A DNA stretch of 33,651 bases from an uncultured Alphaproteobacteria bacterium. GTDB lineage: Bacteria; Pseudomonadota; Alphaproteobacteria; CAAHEQ01; UBA3637. Both the position numbers and the translations under genes were made by a program. A model generated the notes under the pieces. The model worked only from the letters and a program-made list of their open reading frames with translations. It ran no database searches and was not told the DNA's origin. The DNA is taken from contig CANREI010000003.1 in NCBI GenBank assembly GCA_947629595.1, positions 1-33,651 on the forward strand. The letters are read 5' to 3'. Positions 1 to 8,133 of the stretch are shown here, piece by piece; the stretch's first letter is position 1; every line of letters begins with the position of its first letter.

Positions 1-18
1 GAACCCTCTTCTCGGGTT
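1..18. other. Short hairpin at left edge
   Basis: GAACCC and GGGTTC form a 6-bp perfect stem around a 7-nt loop. No T-run follows on either strand, so it is not a convincing intrinsic terminator by itself. It could be the end of a transcription unit lying left of the window, or chance. Nothing else is visible in the first 40 bases. Confidence 0.25.
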
Positions 19-42
19 CTTATCCCCTCCCCTCCGCTCATT

Positions 43-71
43 AAAAAAACCACCTCTTCGGTGGTTTTTTT
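43..71 (-). terminator. Intrinsic terminator of tRNA-Gly
   Basis: A perfect inverted repeat has core stem CCACC/GGTGG, a 5-nt loop, and seven A's facing seven T's. On the minus strand it starts at the CCA end of the tRNA and finishes in a run of T, so it should terminate the tRNA transcript. The A/T flanks make it able to work in both directions, so it could also stop rightward transcription entering from the left. Confidence 0.82.
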
Positions 72-145
72 GGAGCGGGTGAAGGGATTCGAACCCTCGA
101 CATCAACCTTGGCAAGGTTGCGCTCTACCCCTGAGCTACGCCCGC
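71..145 (-). tRNA. tRNA-Gly (anticodon GCC)
   Basis: The minus strand reads as a complete 75-nt cloverleaf. The acceptor stem is GCGGGCG paired near the 3' end, the D-arm contains GTAGCTCAGGGGTAGAGC, the anticodon arm is CCTTGCCAAGG with anticodon GCC, and the T-arm contains GGGTTCGAATCCC. The terminal CCA is encoded. It decodes GGC and GGU glycine codons. It has its own promoter upstream and a hairpin terminator starting at its 3' end, so it is a single-gene transcription unit. Confidence 0.97.
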
Positions 146-160
146 ATTCAATATTTTTCT

Positions 161-188
161 TTTATACCACTTTTTCCCCATTTTGCAA
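161..188 (-). promoter_or_regulatory. Sigma-70-type promoter of tRNA-Gly
   Basis: On the minus strand a TTGCAA -35 box is separated by 16 nt from a TATAAA -10 box, placing the start a few bases ahead of the mature tRNA 5' end. The spacer contains a GGGG tract. The surrounding 146-274 gap is very A/T-rich and shows no other gene. Confidence 0.65.
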
Positions 189-274
189 GAAAAATTTTCA
201 TTTTATTTTATTTTTTTTATAAATAATTGAAATATATTATATTTTTTTATTCACTTTTTACCGGAAATTTTAAA

Positions 275-1537
275 TTACAATGTTGGCGGAACCACTTCCA
301 CGCCTAAAATGCGATTCCTTTCTTTCTCCGTAACCGTAAAAGAATAACCGTTCAGCACAAAAGTTTCCCCGACTTGCGGAATTTTTTCGGTTTCATACAT
401 TAAATAACCGGCAATGGTTGCCGCATGCTCATCGGACAGATTCCATTTGAAATGGCGGTTAATATCACGAATGGTTGCTGCCCCTTCCAACAAATAACCG
501 CCGGCATCTGTTTTTTTCACCTGCAAAATCGATTCTTCCGGCCGATCATTTTCATCGGAAATATCGCCGACAATTTCTTCCAACACGTCTTCCAACGTGA
601 CAACGCCTTCAATACTGCCGTATTCATCAACCACCAATGCAAAATGTTCCCGCCGTTTTTTAAACGCATGCAACTGATCCAATAACGAGGTGGTATTCAA
701 CACAAACCACGGCTTTGTAATATAATCGGCTATATGAATGTTTTTTTTGCCGTGATAATATAAATTCATCACTTTCAACAAGGCCTTTGCATGCAAAATG
801 CCGATAATATTATCCGGCGTTCCTTTCCACAACGGCAATCGACTGTACGGCGACCGACTGACAAAATCAAAAATTTCCGCTAATCCGGCAGTAATGTTTA
901 ACGACACCAACTGACTGCGATGCACCATAATATCTTCCACCGTTACTTCGCCCAAATCAAGCACGCTTTTGAGCATACCTTTTTCCTGACTCATCACGGC
1001 ATCATCCGTGGGCATCAGTAATGCGCCGCGAATTTCGGCTTTCACCTCTTCCGCCGTTGTTTGACTATTCTCTTTTGCCGGAAACAGGCGCATTAACATT
1101 TTTGAAATCCAATTTAAAGCTTTGACAAACGGCGAAAAGCACACCGTCATCACCGATAAAATCGGTGCTACCTTTAACGTAAAACTCGTGGCATTGTTAA
1201 TGGCGTATGTTTTCGGCAAAATTTCGGAAAAAACAAGCACGACGAAACTCACGCCGAACGTGGCAATCAACACGCCGTATTTATCGCCGAACAATTCAAT
1301 TAACAAGCCGGTTGCCAAAGCGGTAATGGCAATATTAACAATATTATTGCCGAATAACAACGTTCCCAACAAGCAAGATGAATCCTGCTTTAACTGATTG
1401 ACTTTTTTAGCGCGCGCATTTCCGTTTTTTTCCAACTCGCACAATAAGGGGCGTGAAACCGCCGTCATAGCCGTTTCCGTTCCCGAAAAGAAAAAGGATA
1501 ACATCAATAAAATAAGTAACAAGCCGTATTCAATCAT
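275..1537 (-). CDS. CNNM/CBS-domain membrane protein (HlyC/CorC family)
   Basis: This 420-aa inner-membrane protein has the classic three-part layout of the CorB/CorC/TlyC family. A DUF21/CNNM transmembrane domain spans about residues 1-150 and contains the conserved EILPKT motif (105-110). A pair of CBS domains spans about 200-330, with VVDEYGSIEGVVTLEDVLEE in the second. A C-terminal CorC_HlyC domain spans about 335-415. Family members are linked to magnesium or cobalt efflux and resistance, with CBS domains sensing adenine nucleotides; the old 'hemolysin' label is misleading. The start overlaps the aroK stop in an ATGA arrangement, which implies translational coupling, and GGATGAG lies just upstream as a ribosome site. 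I see no clear terminator downstream. Transported ion is not predictable from sequence. Confidence 0.9.
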   Translation of the reverse strand: MIEYGLLLILLMLSFFFSGTETAMTAVSRPLLCELEKNGNARAKKVNQLKQDSSCLLGTLLFGNNIVNIAITALATGLLIELFGDKYGVLIATFGVSFVVLVFSEILPKTYAINNATSFTLKVAPILSVMTVCFSPFVKALNWISKMLMRLFPAKENSQTTAEEVKAEIRGALLMPTDDAVMSQEKGMLKSVLDLGEVTVEDIMVHRSQLVSLNITAGLAEIFDFVSRSPYSRLPLWKGTPDNIIGILHAKALLKVMNLYYHGKKNIHIADYITKPWFVLNTTSLLDQLHAFKKRREHFALVVDEYGSIEGVVTLEDVLEEIVGDISDENDRPEESILQVKKTDAGGYLLEGAATIRDINRHFKWNLSDEHAATIAGYLMYETEKIPQVGETFVLNGYSFTVTEKERNRILGVEVVPPTL

Positions 1538-2223
1538 TTTTTCTCATCCGTTGATTTAGAAGTGTTTAAATTTGATTCGAAACGATGCCGATATCGATGA
1601 AAAAAACGCCGCTTTATTTTTGTTTGCTTATAGCGAAACGATTTTTTAAACTCCGATTTTTGTTCCGATTCGTCATCAAAAACAACCGTAACCAATCCGC
1701 GCTTTTCCAATTCGTTCAGCAATCTGCCGACGGTTCTGTACGGCGATTCGCGAAACGATTCAATCATTAAATCGGCTTTTTCATAATACGGATATCGCTC
1801 GGCAATTAACTGTTCAACCACTTTTTTGTTATCGGCAGCCGGAACAAGCGGCCGATGCGTACGCCCCTGCGTGCGCCGACTGATCACTTCACTGCCGGCT
1901 TTCAGCCAAACGGATACCGCTTTTTCTTTGGCAAGCGCCCGTGTTTTTTCCGACAAAAACGCATCGCCGCCCGAAGATAACACGCAAGGCGCCCCGTTTA
2001 ACAGCCGATTCATCACGCGTTCTTCGCCCAATCGAAACTCATCAATTCCGAACTTGGCAAACAACTCATTGATTGAAAAACCGGTGCTTTTTTCAATTTC
2101 TTTATCACTGTCCACAAACGGCAATTGCAGTTTGCGCGATAAGATTCGTCCTAAACTTGTCTTACCGACACCCATCATACCGACAAGTAAAATAATTTTG
2201 GGTTGTAATAATTTTCGTTTCAT
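1534..2223 (-). CDS. aroK: Shikimate kinase with basic C-terminal extension
   Basis: The protein phosphorylates shikimate at the 3-hydroxyl using ATP, a late step of chorismate synthesis, in the cytoplasm. Visible family motifs are the P-loop GMMGVGKT (15-22), DSD (38-40), FR followed by GE (63-67), RPL in the lid (124-126) and ERYPYYEKAD near residue 142. Two deviations stand out: the conserved GGG shikimate-binding loop reads GGD (85-87), and the Glu of the usual GE before FR is Ile. The kinase fold ends near residue 180. The remaining ~50 residues form a Lys/Arg-rich tail absent from typical ~170-190-aa enzymes. The gene overlaps the next one by 4 bp. In many alphaproteobacteria aroB sits between aroK and the CBS gene; here it does not. 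Confidence 0.88.
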   Translation of the reverse strand: MKRKLLQPKIILLVGMMGVGKTSLGRILSRKLQLPFVDSDKEIEKSTGFSINELFAKFGIDEFRLGEERVMNRLLNGAPCVLSSGGDAFLSEKTRALAKEKAVSVWLKAGSEVISRRTQGRTHRPLVPAADNKKVVEQLIAERYPYYEKADLMIESFRESPYRTVGRLLNELEKRGLVTVVFDDESEQKSEFKKSFRYKQTKIKRRFFHRYRHRFESNLNTSKSTDEKK

Positions 2224-2226
2224 TTC

Positions 2227-2256
2227 TTGACAATTCCGGTTAAATTATTGTATAGT
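2227..2256 (+). promoter_or_regulatory. Promoter of the xerD-lptFD-surA-folD operon
   Basis: A consensus TTGACA -35 box is followed after 18 nt by a TATAGT -10 box. Transcription would start near 2263, about 47 nt ahead of the first small ORF. The -10 box overlaps the -10 box of the opposing aroK promoter. Confidence 0.7.
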
Positions 2257-2275
2257 GTTATTCACATCATATCAA
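2247..2275 (-). promoter_or_regulatory. Promoter of aroK-CNNM operon
   Basis: On the minus strand TTGATA is followed after exactly 17 nt by TACAAT. Initiation near 2240 would leave a leader of only about 16 nt before the aroK start, with a weak ribosome site (GGAA). It shares bases 2251-2252 with the -10 box of the rightward promoter. Confidence 0.6.
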
Positions 2276-2309
2276 TAAATATTTCATTTGTCTAGTGAGG
2301 GATGAAAAA

Positions 2310-2459
2310 ATGTTTAATAAATCCGAAAAAAAATATTATTTGGCTAAAATTTTAGCCGTTTTGGTCGTGGCCGCATTCGTTGCTTTGGCGTTTGTGAACC
2401 CCAAACCCGCCGTTCAGCATATTGAAAAACCTTATACAAATATAACGCATGCCCAATAA
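2310..2459 (+). CDS. 49-aa single-pass membrane peptide, function unknown
   Basis: This ORF is too short for the supplied track. It begins at ATG with GAGG nine bases upstream and encodes 49 residues: a short Lys-rich N-terminus (MFNKSEKKYY), one hydrophobic segment (about 12-29) and a polar tail ending ITHAQ. The charge pattern predicts the N-terminus in the cytoplasm and about 20 residues in the periplasm, or a long signal anchor. It is the first gene after the operon promoter, and its last 11 bases overlap the next start in another frame, as coupled genes do. I do not recognise the family. It could alternatively be a translated leader that couples translation into the next gene. Confidence 0.6.
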   Translation: MFNKSEKKYYLAKILAVLVVAAFVALAFVNPKPAVQHIEKPYTNITHAQ

Positions 2460-3969
2460 TTTTTTTCAATTTTTAATGCTGATTATCGGCTTTTTCAGCC
2501 TGCTTCCCGCATGGGCGCAAGATTTTAAATCGGAAGTGGCCGTTGAATCGCTGCCCGAGTTATCGGCCAACGTTTTAGGCACGATTCCAACAAAAAATCC
2601 GCGCTTGTGGTCCGGCACACCGGCAGATAAGCTGTTGGAAACACTTGAAAAAACAGGAAAAGCAAATTTATCGCCCGCTGCACGCGCGCTGGTGACTTAT
2701 TTATTGCAATTAGACATAACGGGCGCCGGTTTTAACGATTCTCAAAATATTTTGCAATCGGATCAGTTTTTCGTTGCCCGATTAAAAACACTCGAACGCC
2801 AAGGTGAATGGGATATTGTTTTAAACCTGATTGAAAAAGTGCCCGAAACGGAAATAACAAACGAAATAAAGCAAATAAAAGCAACGGTTTTGTTAATGAA
2901 AGGGCTTGTGAAAGAAGCGTGTCAATTACAGGAAGAATTAGCCGAAACAAAAAATGAAAACGGAGAAGCCGTTTCAAATATTGAGGCCGATAAAATGCTG
3001 ATCAGCTGTTTTTTGGCAAAAGAGGAAAAAGACAAGGCCGTTTTGGCGTATGATGTGTTTCAAGACGCGCACCCCGATGCCGATTCGGATTTTACGGCAC
3101 TGGCCGATATGACGTTACGGGAACTACCGGTCGAATTGCCCGAAAATCTTGTTTTATCACCGAGTAATGTTTATTTGTATGCGTCGGTTAAAAATCCGAC
3201 ATTGAATATTGCCCTGCAAACACGGGAAGTGAAAAAAATATTGTCGGATTTACCCGCAACCGATATTATTTTACGCATTCGTCTCGGGGAACAAATCGGA
3301 TTGGATTTGACTGAATTACAACGACTTTATCGCTTGCCGCTCCTCAATTTACCGACGGATAATGCCGTTGCCCAAAGAGTGCAAACTTATCAACAAATTC
3401 AAGCCGAAACCGATGCATCGAAAAAAGCAGCCCTTATTTCAAAATGGCTGAACCTTATTCAAAAAGACAACTTGTTTGTGCCGCTGGCGCCCCTGATTGC
3501 CGAAACATTTCACCAACTGGAAGCCGATGAAAAATATATTGACTTGGCGTTATATGCCGTTCAAGCGTTTGCCTTAACAAAAAATCCGGCAGCGGCAGAA
3601 CCGTGGTTTGAGTTATTGGAAGATAACGATCTGTATCAGCAACATTACTTAACGGCCTCTTTATTACTGCAAACCCTCGGCAGCGGCCCGCGGGATTTTC
3701 AAGAACGGCTCGATTATTATTGCTCCTATGCCAAACCGATTGACTGCGCGCGTTTAAAAAGATTTCTGCCCGAAGAAAACGACGATGAAATTTCTTCTTC
3801 CGAAAAAGAAAAAACGAACCTCACAACACAACTCGGCGAATCGCTTTTGAATGCCGTTTTAAATATTGCCGACGGAAAAGACGTCAAAGACTCTTACACT
3901 TTTATTCAAAAAGCGGCGCGACCCGTCCAAGGTCGTGCCTTATTAAGAGAGGGGATTATTTCACAATGA
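2449..3969 (+). CDS. Secreted alpha-helical protein, unknown function
   Basis: The 506-aa product starts with a clear signal peptide: hydrophobic FFQFLMLIIGFFSLLPAWAQ with likely cleavage after AWA. The rest is predicted mostly helical, rich in Leu, Ala, Glu and Lys, in patterns resembling degenerate TPR or similar helical hairpins. There are no further membrane spans. Cysteines are few (for example CQLQEE, ISCFLAKEE and the pair YYCSYAKPIDC). It should sit in the periplasm or at the outer membrane. It overlaps xerD by ATGA, so the two are translationally coupled. Uncharacterised large exported proteins are, from memory, common next to xerD in alphaproteobacteria; that would make it a lineage core gene. 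I do not assign a function. Confidence 0.8.
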   Translation: MPNNFFQFLMLIIGFFSLLPAWAQDFKSEVAVESLPELSANVLGTIPTKNPRLWSGTPADKLLETLEKTGKANLSPAARALVTYLLQLDITGAGFNDSQNILQSDQFFVARLKTLERQGEWDIVLNLIEKVPETEITNEIKQIKATVLLMKGLVKEACQLQEELAETKNENGEAVSNIEADKMLISCFLAKEEKDKAVLAYDVFQDAHPDADSDFTALADMTLRELPVELPENLVLSPSNVYLYASVKNPTLNIALQTREVKKILSDLPATDIILRIRLGEQIGLDLTELQRLYRLPLLNLPTDNAVAQRVQTYQQIQAETDASKKAALISKWLNLIQKDNLFVPLAPLIAETFHQLEADEKYIDLALYAVQAFALTKNPAAAEPWFELLEDNDLYQQHYLTASLLLQTLGSGPRDFQERLDYYCSYAKPIDCARLKRFLPEENDDEISSSEKEKTNLTTQLGESLLNAVLNIADGKDVKDSYTFIQKAARPVQGRALLREGIISQ

Positions 3970-4871
3970 AGCAGGCGCAAATCGAGGCTTTTTTGGAAAT
4001 GATGATTGCCGAACGCGGCGCATCACCCCGCACCATTGCTTCTTATCGGCATGATTTGGAAGATTTAAACGCGTTTTTATCGGCGCGTCACATTCAGGCA
4101 ACAAAAGCCGAACAGATTGATTTACAAACATATATGCGCTCTTTAACCAAGCAAGGATTAAGCCCGAAAACGTGTACACGACGGCTGTCGGCCATTCACG
4201 AATTTTATCGGTTTTTATTTTCGGAAAATATCATTAAAAAAAATCCCGCCGATTATTTGGAGGCACCGAAAACAGGGAAATCTCTGCCGAAATATTTAAC
4301 GGAACGGGAAGTTGCAACACTTATTCAAACGGCTGCACAAAAAAACACGCGTATGCGGGCTTTATTGGAAATTTTATATGCCTCCGGTATGCGCGTGAGT
4401 GAATTGGTTTCGCTGTCCGTGCAAGCCGTCACGAAAGATAATCGTACCGTTTCGGTTGTCGGAAAAGGCAATAAGGAGCGCCTTGTCCCTTTAAACGAAG
4501 CAGCGCGGTTGGCGCTCAATGATTGGTTAACGGAACGGGAGCTGACTTTAAAAAAAGGGCGCTATTCCAAATGGCTGTTTCCGTCAAGCGGCGCATCGGG
4601 CCATTTAACCCGAGACGGTTTTTTTAAAGCCTTAAAAGAAATTGCTTTAACCGCCGGTATTATGCCCGATAAAGTTTCGCCGCATGTTTTTCGACATTCG
4701 TTCGCCAGTCATTTAATTGCGCATAACGCCGATTTGCGCACCGTTCAGCAAATGCTCGGGCATGCCAACATTGCCACAACGGAAATTTATACGCACATTT
4801 TGCAGGACCGATTAAAAAACACGGTTGAAAAATCACATCCTTTGGCGTATAGTAGAAAAAAGGATTTATAA
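3966..4871 (+). CDS. xerD: Site-specific tyrosine recombinase XerD
   Basis: With XerC, XerD resolves chromosome dimers at the dif site during division, under FtsK control. The 301-aa length is normal. An N-terminal SAM-like core-binding domain covers about residues 1-90 and the catalytic domain about 105-295. All six catalytic positions are visible: Arg143 (SGMRVSEL), Lys167 (VGKGNKERL), His240 and Arg243 (HVFRHSFASH), His266 (LGHANI) and nucleophile Tyr275 (EIYTH). The absence of phage or integron context and the housekeeping neighbours favour XerD over a mobile integrase; XerC is the main alternative. The stop codon directly abuts the next start. Confidence 0.9.
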   Translation: MKQAQIEAFLEMMIAERGASPRTIASYRHDLEDLNAFLSARHIQATKAEQIDLQTYMRSLTKQGLSPKTCTRRLSAIHEFYRFLFSENIIKKNPADYLEAPKTGKSLPKYLTEREVATLIQTAAQKNTRMRALLEILYASGMRVSELVSLSVQAVTKDNRTVSVVGKGNKERLVPLNEAARLALNDWLTERELTLKKGRYSKWLFPSSGASGHLTRDGFFKALKEIALTAGIMPDKVSPHVFRHSFASHLIAHNADLRTVQQMLGHANIATTEIYTHILQDRLKNTVEKSHPLAYSRKKDL

Positions 4872-7800
4872 ATGAAAATTTTGAACAGATACATTTTAAA
4901 ACAACTGATTGTTGCTTTCTTGTTGATTTTACTGGGATTAACAACGCTTGTTTGGTTAACTCAATCCCTGCGTATGATTGATATGATTGTAACCCAAGGC
5001 GTTTCGGTGCGTATTTTTATTCAAATGACTTTATTGGTTTTGCCGAATTTTTTACAAATTCTGTCACCGCTGACGTTGTTTGCCGTTATTTTATTTATTT
5101 TCTCCCGCATGCAGAGCGATAAAGAAATTACGGTTATGCAGGCCATCGGTATGTCCAACGGGCAAATTACCCGACCGGTTCTTTTACTGGCCCTGCTCTT
5201 AACGGTTTTCGGTTATATCATGACGCTGGATTTAATTCCGGCTTCCTATGCCAAACTGAATAAACTGCGTTGGCAGGTTCGGAACGATTTATCGCATCTT
5301 CTTTTACAGGAGGGGCAATTTAATTCGTTCAAAAACGGCTTAACGCTTTACATTCGCGAACGCTTATCCGACGGAACGGTTCGCGGCGTGATGGCGTATG
5401 ATGCAAAAGATCCGGAAAAAATTGCCGTGTTGGTTGCCGAAAACGGTTTGATTTTTCAGGAAGATGACGGTTTTCAACTGATTTTTCATAAAGGAACGCG
5501 TCAAGAATATAATCCGAGCACACAGAATTTTTCCATTTTAAAATTTGATAAATATACCATGTTTTTTAATGATAAAACCAATGCGGACAGTGCCAAAAAT
5601 TCAAGTGCTTCCGAATATTCTTTATCTTATTTGGCGGCGGCAACACCCGAAAGCGCACCGACACCTGCCATGTATCGCAAATATAAAGTAGAAATCATTA
5701 AACGATTGACAAAACCTTTATATAACTTAACGTTTGCCTTTTTGGCATTGTTCGGTGTGTTGGCTCCGTTTTATAATCGGCGCGGACAAATCGGACGCAT
5801 TTATTTCGTGATTTTTTGCACTTTATTGGTACAATCCGCCAACTTGGGATTGGAAAATCTGGCAACCAAAAATCTTGTTTTTTCACCTTTGTTGTTTATC
5901 AATATTTTTCTGCCCGTTATTTTGGTGTGGTTCTTTTCGAAACAACGTTCATTTAAATTTTTCCGTTTTAAAAAAGCCGTCGTTATTGCCGGATTAACCG
6001 GTGCCGTTCTCGGCAGTGCCGTGCCGGCAGAAGCACAAATTAAAATTGATCCGCAAATTAAAATTGAAAAAGATCAACCGATTGATTTTGAAGCCGATAC
6101 GTTTTCATACGATGAAAAAAACGATATCGTAACGGCTTCGGGCGATGTTATCGTTTCGCAAAACGGCACAACCGTTAAAACCGATACATTTTCTTTTTAT
6201 CGACAAAAAAACGTGGTGGTCATGCCGAATAAAGTGCGTATTTACACCAAAGACGGTACCGTAACCGATGCCGAAAACGTTTCTTTTTCCGCCGATATGA
6301 ATGATGTGTTGGGTGAGGCGGTTTTTATGCGTTTATACGAAGGATCGCTGTTAACGGCAAATCGGTTGAAACGCAAAAATGAAGGACAGGCCCTTTATTT
6401 AAAAAAAGCCGCCTACACCCCTTGCACAACCTGTGACGGCGATTCGCCTTTATGGCAAATTACCGCGCGCAATTTCAAACATGACGTTCCCGAAAAAGAA
6501 ATGATTTTTACGCACTCCTTTTTGGAGGTGAAAGACATTCCCGTTTTTTATGTGCCGTATTTAAATATTCCCGATTTTACGGTGAAACGGAAAACCGGCT
6601 TATTGGCGCCCAGCTTTTCACACGGCTCCGAAATGAAACAAGGGGTCAATCTGCCGTTTTTCGTGAATATTGCCGATAATCAAAACTTAATTTTACAACC
6701 AACCTTTGCCATCGATCATGATCCGTTGGGGGTGTTTGATTATTCGGCACTGTTTTCCCATGCCCAAGTGAATTTACAAGGCAGCGGCACACGCGATAAT
6801 GACGGCACAAATCAAGGGCATATTAAAGCCGATATGCGCTATGATTTGAACGATAATTGGCGATTCAGCGGACAATATTATCGCGCTTCAAGCGATACCT
6901 ATTTCCGGCGTTACCGTTTGCCGAATGTTAATACTTCACAGGCCTTTTTACGGTCATTCATCACCACCGAACGATTTGGCGAACAAAATTACTTTAACCT
7001 GACAGGGCTTTCTTTTCAAAGTCTTTATCGAAACGCCGATCCCAAAGCTTTGCCCGTATTGATTCCCATCTTGAATTATTCCTTGCAAACCGATCCGCTC
7101 ACGGATAACGGCTTATATGCTTTTTCGGATATTAACGGCGCCATGTATAACAACCGTTTACGGTTTAAGTCGGATCGCATTTCCTTAAATCAAGGTATTG
7201 CATTGCCCGTTGTAACAAACTGGGGTGCCAATGTTGATTTAAAAGCACAAGTGCGCGGCGATGCCTATCATGTCGATACGGGAAAAAACAGCTTTGATCA
7301 TCGCCCCAAAGACGATACGTATTCTGCCGGACGCCTGTTCCCGATTGCCTCGGCAAAAATCAGTTATCCGTTTATCAATGCCGGCACGCAAACAACGCAG
7401 GTTTTGGAGCCGATTATTATGTTAATTACGTCACCCGTCAGCGGCAATTCTTCCAAAATTCCCAACATTGACAGTACCGATGTTGATTTCGATGATACAA
7501 ATTTATTTACCGAGAACCGATTCGTCGGCTATGATCGCGTGGAAAACGGATCGCGCGCCAATTACGGCGTTCAGTGGTCTTTATATGACTATAAAAATCG
7601 CTCTTTATCCGCTTTATTCGGACAATCCTATCGTTTTTCGGGGGATGACGAATATGATCATATTGTCGGGTTAAAATCAAACTTTTCCGATTATGTCGGA
7701 CGCATGAAAATTGATTACAAAAATCTGTCTCTTGCCTATCGCTTTCGGTTAGATGAAAATACTTGGGAAGCCAAAAAGAATGAAATTTCCTTATCCGGCC

Positions 7801-8123
7801 GCGGCGGCCCCTTGCGTTTAGGGATGAGTTATACCCAACTGAAAGCGGTACGACTTGCCAATACTTTTTACAACGAAAGGGAAGAAATTTTGTTTTACGG
7901 CGCTTCAAAACTCACGCAAAAGTGGAATTTATCCGGCTTTTATCGATATAATTTGGCCAAAAACGATAAAGGACCCACGGAATACGGCGTTGTTTTACAA
8001 TATGATAACGATTGCACCGCTGTTGAGTTTGATTTAAATCGTTCTTTCACAAAAGATCGGGATTACGAAGGGGACACCTCCTTTGTCGTGAAATTTATTT
8101 TAAAAACATTGGGACAAATGTAA
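4872..8123 (+). CDS. lptF-lptD: LptF-LptD fusion polyprotein (LPS export)
   Basis: One uninterrupted 1083-aa frame contains two Lpt proteins. Residues 1-355 are an LptF-type permease: three N-terminal helices, a periplasmic jellyroll (about 130-235, with EGQFNSF and LTLYIRE) and three C-terminal helices; DKEITVMQAIGMS is the coupling-helix motif typical of LptF rather than LptG. Residues 357-388 look like a signal peptide: basic KQRSFKFFRFKK, hydrophobic AVVIAGLTGAVLGSA, then PAEA before Gln389. Residues ~398-500 are the LptA-like OstA domain, and ~520-1083 the LptD barrel, with the CTTC pair and a late Cys (YDNDCTAV) for inter-domain disulfides. LptF extracts LPS from the inner membrane; LptD inserts it in the outer. 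The parts are probably separated by signal peptidase at residue 388. I found no internal ATG with a ribosome site at the junction, and my translation across it is in frame. Confidence 0.88.
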   Translation: MKILNRYILKQLIVAFLLILLGLTTLVWLTQSLRMIDMIVTQGVSVRIFIQMTLLVLPNFLQILSPLTLFAVILFIFSRMQSDKEITVMQAIGMSNGQITRPVLLLALLLTVFGYIMTLDLIPASYAKLNKLRWQVRNDLSHLLLQEGQFNSFKNGLTLYIRERLSDGTVRGVMAYDAKDPEKIAVLVAENGLIFQEDDGFQLIFHKGTRQEYNPSTQNFSILKFDKYTMFFNDKTNADSAKNSSASEYSLSYLAAATPESAPTPAMYRKYKVEIIKRLTKPLYNLTFAFLALFGVLAPFYNRRGQIGRIYFVIFCTLLVQSANLGLENLATKNLVFSPLLFINIFLPVILVWFFSKQRSFKFFRFKKAVVIAGLTGAVLGSAVPAEAQIKIDPQIKIEKDQPIDFEADTFSYDEKNDIVTASGDVIVSQNGTTVKTDTFSFYRQKNVVVMPNKVRIYTKDGTVTDAENVSFSADMNDVLGEAVFMRLYEGSLLTANRLKRKNEGQALYLKKAAYTPCTTCDGDSPLWQITARNFKHDVPEKEMIFTHSFLEVKDIPVFYVPYLNIPDFTVKRKTGLLAPSFSHGSEMKQGVNLPFFVNIADNQNLILQPTFAIDHDPLGVFDYSALFSHAQVNLQGSGTRDNDGTNQGHIKADMRYDLNDNWRFSGQYYRASSDTYFRRYRLPNVNTSQAFLRSFITTERFGEQNYFNLTGLSFQSLYRNADPKALPVLIPILNYSLQTDPLTDNGLYAFSDINGAMYNNRLRFKSDRISLNQGIALPVVTNWGANVDLKAQVRGDAYHVDTGKNSFDHRPKDDTYSAGRLFPIASAKISYPFINAGTQTTQVLEPIIMLITSPVSGNSSKIPNIDSTDVDFDDTNLFTENRFVGYDRVENGSRANYGVQWSLYDYKNRSLSALFGQSYRFSGDDEYDHIVGLKSNFSDYVGRMKIDYKNLSLAYRFRLDENTWEAKKNEISLSGRGGPLRLGMSYTQLKAVRLANTFYNEREEILFYGASKLTQKWNLSGFYRYNLAKNDKGPTEYGVVLQYDNDCTAVEFDLNRSFTKDRDYEGDTSFVVKFILKTLGQM

Positions 8124-8133
8124 AGGGGAAAAA

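Noticed and set aside
425-2230. Plus-strand ORFs opposite the CNNM and aroK genes
   Set aside because: They lie entirely inside well-supported minus-strand genes, have no recognisable motifs and no upstream ribosome site.
3966-4871. XerD as the integrase of a genomic island
   Set aside because: It sits in a housekeeping operon with ATGA coupling, has the Xer length and motifs, and no att repeats or mobile genes are nearby. The tRNA-Gly at the left edge shows no duplicated 3' end in the window.
5920-5960. Independent start codon for LptD at the fusion junction
   Set aside because: In-frame TTG and GTG codons exist near 5925, but neither has a Shine-Dalgarno sequence and both lie within the last LptF membrane helix. 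A separate start cannot be fully excluded without N-terminal data.
7507-7908. 133-aa minus-strand ORF within lptD
   Set aside because: It overlaps the conserved LptD barrel, is rich in Arg/His/Lys without domain features and has no promoter or ribosome site.
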